From the NCBI GenBank assembly GCA_050260775.1, contig JBLNCP010000028.1:90912-154911 (forward strand): 64,000 nucleotides of DNA. The letters are read 5' to 3'. The notes under the pieces are model-generated. The model was not told where the DNA came from and made no database searches. It saw only the letters and a program-made list of their open reading frames with translations. The position numbers were made by a program, and so were the translations under genes. This DNA is from CALABS01 sp050260775 (lineage in GTDB: Bacteria; Pseudomonadota; Alphaproteobacteria; Rhodospirillales; Magnetospirillaceae). This document shows positions 42,911 through 51,557 of this stretch, one piece after another. Every line of letters starts with the position of its first letter. Position 1 is the stretch's first letter.

Positions 42911-44647
42911 ATGACGACGGAAGCACGATCCGGGCGCAGGCTTTACCTGAATTTTCTGTTCACGGTCGGTCTTCTCGCCCCGCTTACCCTGTTTGCGATC
43001 TACGCGATCCAGGAGGAACGGGTTGCCCTGGATGGCGCCGAGGACCGGCTGATGCGTCGTGCCGTGGTGCTTGCCGAGCACGCAGCACGCGCGTTGGACG
43101 CCCAGGCGGTGACCCTCGACGCCGTCGAGCAGGATCTCAACGCCCTGACCCCTGAGCAGATCCGATCCTCGGACCGCATCCCCATCCTGCTGGCCGAGTA
43201 CGCCAGCCGCATCCCCGTCGCCAACGGCTTGATGGTCCTGGACTCAAACGGGGTGGCACTCGCCAGCAGCCGGGGGCCGCGCGATCGCGGCAACCGGCGG
43301 GCCGATCGGGAATATATGACCGAGTCGCTGGCAAGCCCCGGCAAGCTCATCGTCGGACCGCAGATCACCGGCCGGGCGTCGGGACAGAAACTCTTCACGC
43401 TGTCCCGCGCCGTCGCCAACGGGACGGTGCTGGTGGCCTCCATCTATGTCCGCTACTTCGAAGAGGTGCTGAAGACGCTGGCCGAGCAGGAATCCGGCAG
43501 CAGCGTGGCCACCCTCTATCGCGAGGACGGGCGGCAGCTGGTGCGCTACCCGGTCGTCGACGTGCCGGTGAACCTGTCGCGGGACGATCCCGGCCTGATG
43601 CATTACATCCCCGACCAGCGCGGCACCTACCGCATCGTTCCCGTCAGCGGCAGGATCGAGCGCCTCTACGCGTTCCACCGGGTGCCGGGATACCCCGTGT
43701 ACGTCACCATCGGCATGGATATCCCCGACCTGATGGCCCCGTGGCGCAACCGCATGGTGACCAATGGCTTGCTGGCGGTGGCGGTGGCCGCCTTGCTTGC
43801 CGGCATGACGCTGCTGGCGATCCGCCGGGCGGAGGAGGGCGACCGCATCGAGGCACGGCTGACCCAACTGGTCGAAGAGCGCACCGCCGAAGCCGAACGC
43901 CGGGCCCGCGAGGCCCAATGCGCGGCGCGGGAACGGGAAGCGGCGCAGCAGGTCGCCGAGCGGGCCAACCAGGCGAAATCCCATTTCCTGGCGGCGGCCA
44001 GCCACGATCTCCGCCAGCCGATCCAGGGCCTGCGCCTGTTCCTCGAGGTGCTGTCCATGCGCCTGACCGGCGCCGAGGACACCCGTATCCTGGCAATGGC
44101 GACCCGGGCGCTGGAAGGCGCCGAGGAACTGTTGTCGACCCTGCTCAGCGTGTCGGCGTTGGAGGCCGGGATGGTGCGGCCCGACCCGGCTCGGGTGTGC
44201 CTCGCCGACATCATCCGCCCGATCATCGAGGAGTTTTCGCCCCAATTCACCGGCAAGGGTCTCGACCTGCGCTGGGTCCCCTCGGCCCGCCGGGTGGACA
44301 CCGACCCGGTGCTGCTGGCCCGCATCATCCGCAACCTGCTGACCAACGCGCTCCGCTACACCGACCAGGGCCGAGTGCTGGTGGGATGCCGGCGCGACGC
44401 CACCGGCATCCGCATCGAGATCTGCGACACCGGTCCGGGCATCCCGTCCGACAAGCTCGACCTGGTGTTCGAGGATTTCGTGCAGCTGGGCAATGCCGAG
44501 CGCGATCGCAGCAAGGGCCTGGGCCTGGGACTGGCCGTGGTCCGGCGCACGGCCGCGCTGCTCGGGCTGCAGGTCGGGGTGCGCTCCACCGTGCAGCGGG
44601 GCACCGCCTTCTGGATCCACCTGCCCGCCGTTGCCGTCAGAATCTGA
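42911..44647 (+). CDS. Membrane sensor histidine kinase with extracytoplasmic Cache-like domain (DLRQP type)
   Basis: 578 residues: membrane helix about 14-34, an extracytoplasmic domain about 35-280 resembling a double Cache sensor (SSRGPRDRGNRRADREYMTE, KLFTLSRAVANGTVLVASI), a second membrane helix about 290-312, a coiled-coil, HisKA with LAAASHDLRQPIQGLRLFLE (His365) and HATPase_c with DTGPGIP and KGLGLGLAVVRR. The H-box type matches the hybrid kinase at 2670, so the two are paralogous in their kinase core. It has no receiver. ATG 42911 has GGGGAT 6 nt upstream. No regulator is adjacent; the ligand is unknown. Confidence 0.9.
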   Translation: MTTEARSGRRLYLNFLFTVGLLAPLTLFAIYAIQEERVALDGAEDRLMRRAVVLAEHAARALDAQAVTLDAVEQDLNALTPEQIRSSDRIPILLAEYASRIPVANGLMVLDSNGVALASSRGPRDRGNRRADREYMTESLASPGKLIVGPQITGRASGQKLFTLSRAVANGTVLVASIYVRYFEEVLKTLAEQESGSSVATLYREDGRQLVRYPVVDVPVNLSRDDPGLMHYIPDQRGTYRIVPVSGRIERLYAFHRVPGYPVYVTIGMDIPDLMAPWRNRMVTNGLLAVAVAALLAGMTLLAIRRAEEGDRIEARLTQLVEERTAEAERRAREAQCAAREREAAQQVAERANQAKSHFLAAASHDLRQPIQGLRLFLEVLSMRLTGAEDTRILAMATRALEGAEELLSTLLSVSALEAGMVRPDPARVCLADIIRPIIEEFSPQFTGKGLDLRWVPSARRVDTDPVLLARIIRNLLTNALRYTDQGRVLVGCRRDATGIRIEICDTGPGIPSDKLDLVFEDFVQLGNAERDRSKGLGLGLAVVRRTAALLGLQVGVRSTVQRGTAFWIHLPAVAVRI

Positions 44648-44947
44648 ACATCGCCCTCAGGCCCGCTTCCGTGGTGGTGTTATGGGGTTCGTAGCGACCA
44701 CCCCGTAAGCCAAGCGGCCGCGCCCGGTGACGAAGTAGCGTCCATTGAACTTGCGCGTGTAGGAAAGGTCAATTCCCGCGGCGATGCCGTAATCGCGGAC
44801 GAAATAATCGTCATCCACGGTTTCACGGTAGTGCGAGTAATAGACTTCGCCACCGAAGAACCATCCTGGCGTGGTCTGCGCCTGGGCGGATGTCGCCCCG
44901 CCAGCAAGGGCGAAAATGGAGAGCGCAGCGAGGGTAAGGCGGGGCAT
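44637..44947 (-). pseudogene. Outer-membrane beta-barrel protein gene, shortened and frameshifted
   Basis: The intact frame from ATG 44947 gives a signal peptide (MPRLTLAALSIFALAGGATS then AQAQ) and barrel-like strands (GWFFGGEVYYSHYRET, YGIAAGIDLSYTRKF, FVTGRGRLAYG). It then runs into VVATNPITPPRKRA and a stop at 44657. If one G is removed from the GGGG run just after LAY, the frame continues as GGRYEPHNTTTEAGLRAMFRF and stops at 44637. That tail ends in the C-terminal Phe typical of outer-membrane barrels. Even so corrected it has only about four strands, so an internal deletion is also likely. Either a decayed gene or a sequencing error plus a true small barrel. Confidence 0.5.
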
Positions 44948-45045
44948 CTGCACCATCCGTAATAGAAATTTGGCCGGATGGTATCCGAACTGGCGTGGTC
45001 GGACAACCAGAGGGATATTGTCCGCCGCAGTTTAGGTGGAGCCGC

Positions 45046-45684
45046 CTATGCGCCGTCCTGCGGCACGCCTAGCCGTTCGGCCAGGCCGATCGCCAGCACC
45101 CAGCCCTTCGGGGGGGCGGCGGCCGCCAGTGCCTGCGCCAGTCCGGCCTGGGCGTGACCATAGATCCCATGCTGGGCCGCCAGCACCGGGACCGGGCCGG
45201 CGGAAGCGTCGCCGTCGAACGAGCGGCGGCAGATCTCGGCATCCGCCGAGTTGAAGGCGCGGCAGGCCAGCGGGCGGGAGGCGTGGACCAGGCACAGGCC
45301 GTCCTCGGCCAGCAGCGGGCAGGGCAGCTTGGCCTGCCACCATTCCCCCTGCGACAGGTGCTTGCCGCGTGCGGCAGCGTCCTGGGCTCGGCGGGCCACG
45401 GCGGCGCGCGTGGCGTCGGGCAGGGCGGCGATGGCCTCCATCACCAGGTCCAGCTCCGCCGAGGTCACCCCGACCACCTGGTGGCAGCAGGTCGAGCAGC
45501 CGGCGCGGCAGCCGAGGGCGGCGACCTTGGCCTCGATCCCCAGGGCGGTGACCGTTTCGGCCAGGAAGGCATTGGCTTCGGCGCAGGCGGCGCGCGCGGC
45601 CTCGGCCGGGCTGGTGGTCAGCGCCGCAGCGGCGGCGGTACGGGCACGGGCCTGGATATCGGAAAAGCGCAGGCTGGCGCTCAT
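45046..45684 (-). CDS. YkgJ-family (CxxxCxxCC) metal-cluster protein
   Basis: 212 residues. The Cys cluster GCRAGCSTCCHQVVGVTSAEL (about 58-78) and downstream PCPLLAEDGLCLVHASRPLACR match the YkgJ zinc/iron-chelating domain family. It has no signal peptide. Function is unknown in the family. Its ATG overlaps the rnd stop as ATGA, so it is translated in coupling with RNase D. Confidence 0.88.
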   Translation of the reverse strand: MSASLRFSDIQARARTAAAAALTTSPAEAARAACAEANAFLAETVTALGIEAKVAALGCRAGCSTCCHQVVGVTSAELDLVMEAIAALPDATRAAVARRAQDAAARGKHLSQGEWWQAKLPCPLLAEDGLCLVHASRPLACRAFNSADAEICRRSFDGDASAGPVPVLAAQHGIYGHAQAGLAQALAAAAPPKGWVLAIGLAERLGVPQDGA

Positions 45685-46871
45685 TCGTCAGCGGCCGTGG
45701 CCGGCGGCTCGACCGGCTCCAGCGGCACCAAGCGGAGGCGGCGGCCGTCGGTGCAGAAGCCGAGGCCCAGTCGGCCATGCTTCAGCTTGAGCGCGTCCTC
45801 GCCGAACAGCTCTCGGCGCCAGCCATGCAGGACCGGCACGTTGGCATTGTCGTCGGCGGCGATGGCCTCGATGTCGGCGACGTTGGCCACCAGTTTCTGG
45901 GCGACGCCGTGCTCGTCGCATTTCATCTTCAGCAGGACCTTGAGCAGGTCGACCACCGGGCCCAGGCCGCGGGGCAGATCGACCCGCTCGGGCAGGGTCG
46001 GGGCCTGATCCTCCGGCAGCTCCAGGCCGCGCTTGACCGCCTCCAGGATGGCCTGGCCCATCTTGCCCTCGACCAATCCCTTGCCGAGGCCGCGGGTGCG
46101 GCCGAGCTCGGCCACCGAGGCGGGATGGTGGGCCGCGATTTCCATGATGGTCTCGTCGCGCACGATGCGCTGGCGCGGGATGTCGCGCTCCTGCGCCTCG
46201 CGCTCGCGCCAGGCGGCCAGCTCCTTCAGCACGTTGAGGAATTTGGGGCTCGACGAGCGGGGCTTGAGGCGGCGCCAGGCGTTCTCGGGCTCGACGCGGT
46301 AGGTGGACGGGGTGGTGAGCTCCGCCATTTCCTCGGCCAGCCACTCGGCGCGGCCGTTCTTCTCGATCTTCCTGACCAGCTTCTCGTAGGCGACGCGCAG
46401 ATGGGTGACGTCGGCCAGCGCGTACTGGATCTGCTTCTCGGTCAGCGGTCGCAGCGACCAGTCGGTGAAGCGCTGCGACTTGTCGATGCGGGCCTTGGCC
46501 AGCTGGGTCGCTAGGTTCTCGTACGACACCGCGTCGCCGAAGCCGCAGACCATGGCGGCGACCTGAGTGTCGAACAGCGGCGCAGGAACGCGGCCGGCGA
46601 TGTTCAGGAAGATCTCGATGTCCTGGCGCGCGGCGTGGAACACCTTCAGCACGTTGGGATTGGCCAGCAGGTCGAACAGCGGCGCGAGGTCGATGCCGGG
46701 CGCCAGCGGGTCGACCGCCTTGGCCTCGTCGGGCCCCCCCACCTGCACCAGGCAGAGCTGCGGGTAGTACGTCTTCTCCCGCATGAATTCGGTGTCGACG
46801 GTGATGTACGGGGCGGTGGCGAGACGCTCGCAGAAGGCTGCCAGCGTCGCCGTATCTGAGATCATTGGCAT
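45681..46871 (-). CDS. rnd: Ribonuclease D
   Basis: A 396-residue 3'-5' exoribonuclease for tRNA and small-RNA trimming. DEDD motifs: Asp26-x-Glu28 in TVDTEFMREKTYYPQ, Asp in VFHAARQDIEIFL, and YALADVTHL for the third block. The DTQVAAMVCGFGDAVSYENL segment is diagnostic. HRDC-type domains follow (REREAQERDIPRQRIVRDE, LGKGLVEGKMGQA). The start is uncertain among Met codons at 46871 and 46865. It is divergent from aspS. Confidence 0.95.
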   Translation of the reverse strand: MPMISDTATLAAFCERLATAPYITVDTEFMREKTYYPQLCLVQVGGPDEAKAVDPLAPGIDLAPLFDLLANPNVLKVFHAARQDIEIFLNIAGRVPAPLFDTQVAAMVCGFGDAVSYENLATQLAKARIDKSQRFTDWSLRPLTEKQIQYALADVTHLRVAYEKLVRKIEKNGRAEWLAEEMAELTTPSTYRVEPENAWRRLKPRSSSPKFLNVLKELAAWREREAQERDIPRQRIVRDETIMEIAAHHPASVAELGRTRGLGKGLVEGKMGQAILEAVKRGLELPEDQAPTLPERVDLPRGLGPVVDLLKVLLKMKCDEHGVAQKLVANVADIEAIAADDNANVPVLHGWRRELFGEDALKLKHGRLGLGFCTDGRRLRLVPLEPVEPPATAADE

Positions 46872-46999
46872 GAAGAACAGATACACTCATCGGGCAGGAC
46901 GGGCAAGGCCGGGTAGGCTGCCGTTTTGGCAACACTTGACGATCCAGGCCGGCTGTGCCTTCTTCCGGGTTTCAATTCCATCCCCGGGCGAGGGTTTCC

Positions 47000-48787
47000 A
47001 TGCACGCTTACCGTACGCACACCTGTGGCCAGCTCCGCATCGAGGACGCCGGCATCACCGCCCGCCTCTCGGGCTGGGTGCACAGGAAGCGCGACCACGG
47101 CAACCTGCTGTTCGTCGACCTGCGCGACAATTTCGGCATCACCCAGTGCGTGGTCGACGTGTCCAGCCCGATCTTCCAAACCCTGGAAAAGGCGCGTCCC
47201 GAAAGCGTGGTGACCGTCACCGGCAAGGTGGTCAAGCGCAGCCCCGAGACCGTCAATCCCAAGCTGCCCACCGGCGCCATCGAGGTGCAGGCGGCCACCG
47301 TCGAGATCCAGTCCATCGCCGACGTGCTGCCGATGCAGGTGGCGGGCGACCAGGAATATCCCGAGGACATGCGCCTCAAGTACCGCTTCCTCGACCTGCG
47401 CCGCGAGGATGTCCACGCCAACATGCTGCTGCGCTCGCAGGTGATCGCCTATCTGCGCAAGGCGATGATCGACCAGGGCTTCGTCGAGTTCCAGACTCCG
47501 ATCCTGACCGCGTCCAGCCCCGAGGGCGCCCGCGACTACCTGGTGCCGTCGCGCCTGCACCCCGGCAAGTTCTATGCGCTGCCGCAGGCGCCGCAGCAGT
47601 TCAAGCAGCTGCTGATGGTGGCCGGCTTCGACAAGTACTTCCAGATCGCGCCGTGCTTCCGCGACGAGGCCGGCCGCGCCGACCGCAGCCCGGGCGAGTT
47701 CTACCAGCTCGATTTCGAGATGAGCTTCGTCACCCAGGACGACGTGTTCGCCGCCATCGAGCCGGTGCTGCAGGGCGTGTTCGAGCAGTTCGGCAATGGC
47801 CGCAAGGTCACCCCGGCGCCGTTCCCCCGCATCCCCTATCAGGAGTCGATGCTGAAGTACGGTTCGGACAAGCCGGACCTGCGCAATCCCATCGAGATCG
47901 CCGACGTCACCGAGCCGTTCCGCGGCTCGGGCTTCGGCCTGTTCGCCAAGCTGGTCGACAAGGGCGCGGTGGTGCGGGCCATCCCGGCGCCGGGCGCCGC
48001 CAACCAGCCCCGCTCGTGGTTCGACAAGCTGAACGAGTGGGCGCGCGAGAACGGCGCCGGCGGCCTCGGCTACATCCAGTTCGCCGCCGACGGCCCCAAG
48101 GGCCCGATCGCCAAGAACCTGGAGCCCGAGCGCGTCGCCGCCATCAAGGCCGCCGCCAACCTCAAGGACGGCGACGCCGTGTTCTTCGCCTGCGACAAGG
48201 GCGACGCCGCCGCCAAGTTCGCCGGCCTGGTCCGCACCAAGGTCGGCAACGAGCTCGACCTGCTCGAGAAGGACGTGTTCAAGTTCTGCTGGACCGTCGA
48301 CTTCCCGATGTACGAGCTCAACGAGGAGACCGGCCAGGTCGACTTCAGCCACAACCCGTTCTCGATGCCGCAAGGCGGCATGGAGGCGCTGGAGACGATG
48401 AACCCGCTCGACATCAAGGCCTACCAGTACGACATCGTCTGCAACGGCGTCGAACTGTCCTCGGGCGCCATCCGCAACCATCGCCCCGACATCATGATCA
48501 AGGCGTTCGGCATCGCCGGCTACGCCCCCGAGGTGGTCGAGGAGAAGTTCGGCGGCATGCTCAACGCCTTCCGCTACGGCGCCCCGCCGCACGGCGGCTC
48601 CGCCCCGGGCGTCGACCGCATCGTCATGCTGCTGGCCGACCAGCCCAACATCCGTGAGGTCATCCTGTTCCCCATGAACCAGCAGGCGCAGGACCTGCTG
48701 ATGGGCGCCCCGGCCGAGGTCGATGCCGCCCGCCTCAAGGAACTGCACCTCAAGCTCGACCTGCCCAAGCCGAAGAAGGAAGGCTGA
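47000..48787 (+). CDS. aspS: Aspartyl-tRNA synthetase (bacterial type)
   Basis: 595 residues, class II. N-terminal OB-fold anticodon domain (SGWVHRKRDHGNLLFVDLRD), motif 2 FRDEAGRADRSPGEFYQLD, the bacterial GAD insertion (about 290-410), and motif 3 GGSAPGVDRIVMLLAD. The length is that of the bacterial type, which in species with GatCAB may also charge tRNA-Asn (known; not testable here). ATG 47000 has GAGGG 6 nt upstream. A strong terminator follows at 48911-48939. Confidence 0.97.
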   Translation: MHAYRTHTCGQLRIEDAGITARLSGWVHRKRDHGNLLFVDLRDNFGITQCVVDVSSPIFQTLEKARPESVVTVTGKVVKRSPETVNPKLPTGAIEVQAATVEIQSIADVLPMQVAGDQEYPEDMRLKYRFLDLRREDVHANMLLRSQVIAYLRKAMIDQGFVEFQTPILTASSPEGARDYLVPSRLHPGKFYALPQAPQQFKQLLMVAGFDKYFQIAPCFRDEAGRADRSPGEFYQLDFEMSFVTQDDVFAAIEPVLQGVFEQFGNGRKVTPAPFPRIPYQESMLKYGSDKPDLRNPIEIADVTEPFRGSGFGLFAKLVDKGAVVRAIPAPGAANQPRSWFDKLNEWARENGAGGLGYIQFAADGPKGPIAKNLEPERVAAIKAAANLKDGDAVFFACDKGDAAAKFAGLVRTKVGNELDLLEKDVFKFCWTVDFPMYELNEETGQVDFSHNPFSMPQGGMEALETMNPLDIKAYQYDIVCNGVELSSGAIRNHRPDIMIKAFGIAGYAPEVVEEKFGGMLNAFRYGAPPHGGSAPGVDRIVMLLADQPNIREVILFPMNQQAQDLLMGAPAEVDAARLKELHLKLDLPKPKKEG

Positions 48788-48796
48788 GGCTTCTGT

Positions 48797-48910
48797 GTCC
48801 CTCGCCCGCTTGCGGGAGAGGGAGGGGCCCACCGCGCAGCGGTGGGAGGGTGAGGGAGATCGGGCACCATCCCGGGAGCTTTCCCTCACCCGGCTCGCGA
48901 AAGCTCGCCA
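48797..48910. repeat. R4 repeat: stacked inverted repeats after aspS
   Basis: Several hairpins in sequence: CCCGCTTGCGGG, CCCACCGCGCAGCGGTGGG, and paired GGTGAGGGA / TCCCTCACC arms around ATCGGGCACCATCCCGGGAG. It is another intergenic repeat family, contiguous with the terminator that follows. Confidence 0.75.
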
Positions 48911-48939
48911 CCCTCTCCCGCGCGCGGGAGAGGGTTTTT
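48911..48939 (+). terminator. Rho-independent terminator of aspS
   Basis: CCCTCTCCCGCG pairs perfectly with CGCGGGAGAGGG (12-bp stem, minimal loop), followed directly by TTTTT. This is the clearest intrinsic terminator in the window, about 125 nt past the aspS stop. The preceding repeat contributes additional stems. Confidence 0.85.
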
Positions 48940-49042
48940 CATGTCGAGTTCCCGTCTCTAAGGTGATATGCCCCTTCTGCCTCCCGCCGACTGACCGGGC
49001 CGGGGCGTAGACTCCTCCTTGAACAAAGGACGGAGAAGAGCC

Positions 49043-49282
49043 ATGAGGCACTGGTCTCTTATCGCAGCGATGGTCGTCCTGACCGGCTGCGCCGCCGGCG
49101 TCGACGCCCCTGGACGCGCCGCTCTCGGCCCCGCCACCCTCGGCCCCGCCACCCTCGGTCAGGGCATGGACCGCAGCCAGCAACCCATCATCCTCCACAT
49201 CGGCGGCCCCGGCATGCCGGTGCTGCCGCAGCAGATCATCGGCGACGAGCATCACGCCCAGGTGCTGGACGGCGCCTCCTGA
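49043..49282 (+). CDS. Small lipoprotein with tandem ALGPAT repeat
   Basis: A 79-residue protein: signal peptide with lipobox VLTGC (lipidated Cys16), then a short direct repeat (LGPATLGPATLGQ) encoded by nearly identical 15-bp DNA units, then ILHIGGPGMPVLPQQIIGDE. GGAG stands about 9 nt before ATG 49043. No family is recognised. It is the first gene after the aspS terminator. Confidence 0.7.
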   Translation: MRHWSLIAAMVVLTGCAAGVDAPGRAALGPATLGPATLGQGMDRSQQPIILHIGGPGMPVLPQQIIGDEHHAQVLDGAS

Positions 49283-49368
49283 TCCCCAAGCCATTATATC
49301 CCCAAGCCATTGCCATTCGGGGGGGCTTGGCCTAACCTGGATACTCCCTTCGACGGGAGGTCCGGACG

Positions 49369-49881
49369 ATGGCAAAGGTTCACGTGGCGCTCGCCGCCGC
49401 CCTGGCGGCCTCGGTATCCGCCTGTGCCGTCCCCGACCGCCCCGTTCCCCCGGCGCCCGCGTTTGGCGGCACGCCTGCCGGTTCCCTAGCCCTGGTCCCC
49501 GAGCCGCTGCCGCCCGAGGTGGTGCGGGATCGTGCCGCCCTGGCCTCCCTCGGCGCAAATGGGACGGGCAGCCCCGAAGCGGCGGTGGCGCGGGCGTTCC
49601 AGCCTGCGGCGGCGGTCGGCCAGTCGCAAGGCGGGCGCAGCGTGGCGCTGGCCGCCCTGCCGCGTCCCGTCGCGGCCACGACCCGGGTGGCCGTCCACGT
49701 GCCGAAGCCCCGGCCGGTGGCGGTGGCCAAGGCCGCGCCACAGCCCCCCGCGGTGTCCGCGCCGGCGGTGCCGGTCGAGGCGGTGCCAGTGGCCGCGGCG
49801 CCCGCCCCGGCGCCGGCCGAGCAGAAGCGGCCGAGCCTGCTTCTGGCCCTGCTGCAGCGGCTGCAGATGGCGATTCAATAA
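49369..49881 (+). CDS. Ala/Pro-rich putative lipoprotein
   Basis: 170 residues with a signal peptide and lipobox-like SVSAC (Cys19). The mature part is low-complexity, rich in Ala, Pro and Val (for example PQPPAVSAPAVPVEAVPVAA), ending in an amphipathic RPSLLLALLQRLQMAIQ. The ribosome site GGGAGG is strong, about 8 nt before the ATG. No family is recognised; a periplasmic spacer or scaffold is possible. It is convergent with the unknown gene at 49900. Confidence 0.62.
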   Translation: MAKVHVALAAALAASVSACAVPDRPVPPAPAFGGTPAGSLALVPEPLPPEVVRDRAALASLGANGTGSPEAAVARAFQPAAAVGQSQGGRSVALAALPRPVAATTRVAVHVPKPRPVAVAKAAPQPPAVSAPAVPVEAVPVAAAPAPAPAEQKRPSLLLALLQRLQMAIQ

Positions 49882-49899
49882 CGGGCCAATAACGGGCGA

Positions 49900-50379
49900 T
49901 CAGACGCGGAAGCGCGGCAGCGGGCGGCCGTTGTTGCGCAGCACCTCGAGGACGCGCTCGGCCCGTCGTATCTCGCGGTCGTCGGGGTTGTGGCGCCGCT
50001 CGAACTCCACCCGCTGTTCCCATTCGGCCAGCATGTCGCGCGGGCGGTCGGGGGCCGCCTTCTCCCCGATCAGGGCGCCGATGGTGATGTCGTAATCGGG
50101 GTGGAGCTCGCTGGGAAAGCCGACCATCCGGTACTCGGCCCAGCTCAGCACGCCCTCGATGTAGAGCTCGTGGGTGATTTCGGCGAAGCGGCGCGGCGAG
50201 ATGCGGCGCGGGTCCCAGGCCGCCTCACCCCGGGCCGCCTCGTCGTGGTCGTTGGCGGCGGGGGCGGGCGGGGGCGCAGGCAGCAGCAAGGCCGGCTCCA
50301 CCCGCGGCGGCGCAGCGGGGGGAACAACGACGGACGGCGCACGGCCGCCCAGCCAGGCCAGGGCCGAGGACAGCTTCAT
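49900..50379 (-). CDS. Unrecognised cytoplasmic protein
   Basis: 159 residues. A Pro/Ala-rich segment (about 15-50) precedes a conserved-looking helical domain: RRISPRRFAEITHELYIEGV, LSWAEYRMVGFPSELHPDYD, MLAEWEQRVEFERRHNPDDR and ERVLEVLRNNGRPLP. The start is set at ATG 50379 (MKLSSALAWLGG); the frame extends to 50520 with poor composition. No family or function can be given. Confidence 0.68.
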   Translation of the reverse strand: MKLSSALAWLGGRAPSVVVPPAAPPRVEPALLLPAPPPAPAANDHDEAARGEAAWDPRRISPRRFAEITHELYIEGVLSWAEYRMVGFPSELHPDYDITIGALIGEKAAPDRPRDMLAEWEQRVEFERRHNPDDREIRRAERVLEVLRNNGRPLPRFRV

Positions 50380-50604
50380 GCCGCGACTTTCGCAAGCGCT
50401 ATGCCAAGAAGGAATCGGCCAAGGCGGAGGCCTGCCGGGGTCGGCCCGGCAAATCCTGCCTGATCGCCCGGCAAAATCTGCCGGGCAGCTAGGCAGGAAA
50501 CACCGCCCACCTATACCCATTCGCGAAGGACCTCAGACCCCGTCCCCCTGGTAGTGGCGGCCGTCGCCTGTATAATAGGCGCGAATTCCCTTGTGGAGGT
50601 CGTG

Positions 50605-51429
50605 ATGAAGCGGGCTTGGGTTGTGGCGAGCGTGGTCGCCGTTGGGGTGGGCGTCGGCGCGTCAGCCTGGGCTGGGGCAATCGAACTGGCGCCGCATCGC
50701 GCGGTCTATTCCATGGGGCTGGCGACCATGAAGCCGGGCTCCGGCCTCGCGGGTGCCAACGGCTCCATGAGCTACGAGTTCGCCGACGCCTGCGACGGCT
50801 GGGTCGTCGAGAACCGCATCGCCATCACCTACACCTACACCGAGGGCGGCCAGGCGCTGTCGGCCACCGACTTCATCACCTGGGAATCCAAGGACGGGCT
50901 CAAGTACCGCTTCCGCATGCGCAACACCCGCGACGGCCAGATCACCGAGGAGGTCGAGGGCACCGCCGAGCTCAAGGGCAAGGGCCAGGGCGGCGTCGCG
51001 CACTTCACGCGGCCTGAGCCCATGAACATCGCCCTGCCCAAGGGGACCCTGTTTCCCACCGAGCACACCCAGCGCCTGCTCGAATCGGCCCAGTCCGGCG
51101 GCAAGTCGTTCTGGAAGGTGGTGTTCGACGGATCGGGCACCGAGGGCCCCTACGAGGTCAACGCCCTGATCGGCCAGCCGCGCCCGTCGCCGGCCCTGGC
51201 GCCCGCGCCGGTGCCGTCCAAGGCGGCCAACGCCCTGGTGATCCAGCCGTCATGGCCGATGCGCATGGCGTTCTTCCCGGTGGCCAGCAAGGACGCCGAG
51301 CCGAATTTCGAGATGGTGCTGAACTACCATCCCAACGGCGTGGCGCAGGAGATCCAGCAATCCTTCAAGAACTTCAGCCTGAAGGGGCGTCTGGAGAAGG
51401 TCGAGGCCTTGCCCCGTCGCGGATGCTGA
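50605..51429 (+). CDS. eipB: EipB-like (DUF1849) cell-envelope integrity protein
   Basis: 274 residues with a signal peptide (VVASVVAVGVGVGASAWA). The mature domain begins IELAPHRAVYSMGLA and contains ADACDGWVVENRIAITYTYTE and VNYHPNGVAQEIQQS-like motifs of the family. Brucella EipB is a periplasmic beta-spiral protein of about 280 residues with a disulfide between a Cys near position 69 and one near the C-terminus. Here Cys63 and the terminal Cys274 fit that pairing. TGGAGG lies 7 nt before ATG 50605. A role in envelope stability is inferred from the family. Confidence 0.88.
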   Translation: MKRAWVVASVVAVGVGVGASAWAGAIELAPHRAVYSMGLATMKPGSGLAGANGSMSYEFADACDGWVVENRIAITYTYTEGGQALSATDFITWESKDGLKYRFRMRNTRDGQITEEVEGTAELKGKGQGGVAHFTRPEPMNIALPKGTLFPTEHTQRLLESAQSGGKSFWKVVFDGSGTEGPYEVNALIGQPRPSPALAPAPVPSKAANALVIQPSWPMRMAFFPVASKDAEPNFEMVLNYHPNGVAQEIQQSFKNFSLKGRLEKVEALPRRGC

Positions 51430-51557
51430 GCCGCGGGTGCCGAGTCGCGGTTGCTGAACCCCACCCGCCCTGATTATTGTCCGTTTCCACATCGTTCAAT
51501 CGAGGACGCCTCCTTTCGGCTGCCCGTGAGGACGCTAGAAGAGCCGAAGGAGTTCCC

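Noticed and set aside
46862..50023. A 1053-codon frame on the - strand
   Set aside because: It crosses aspS, its terminator and two lipoprotein genes in antisense and has no recognisable domain.
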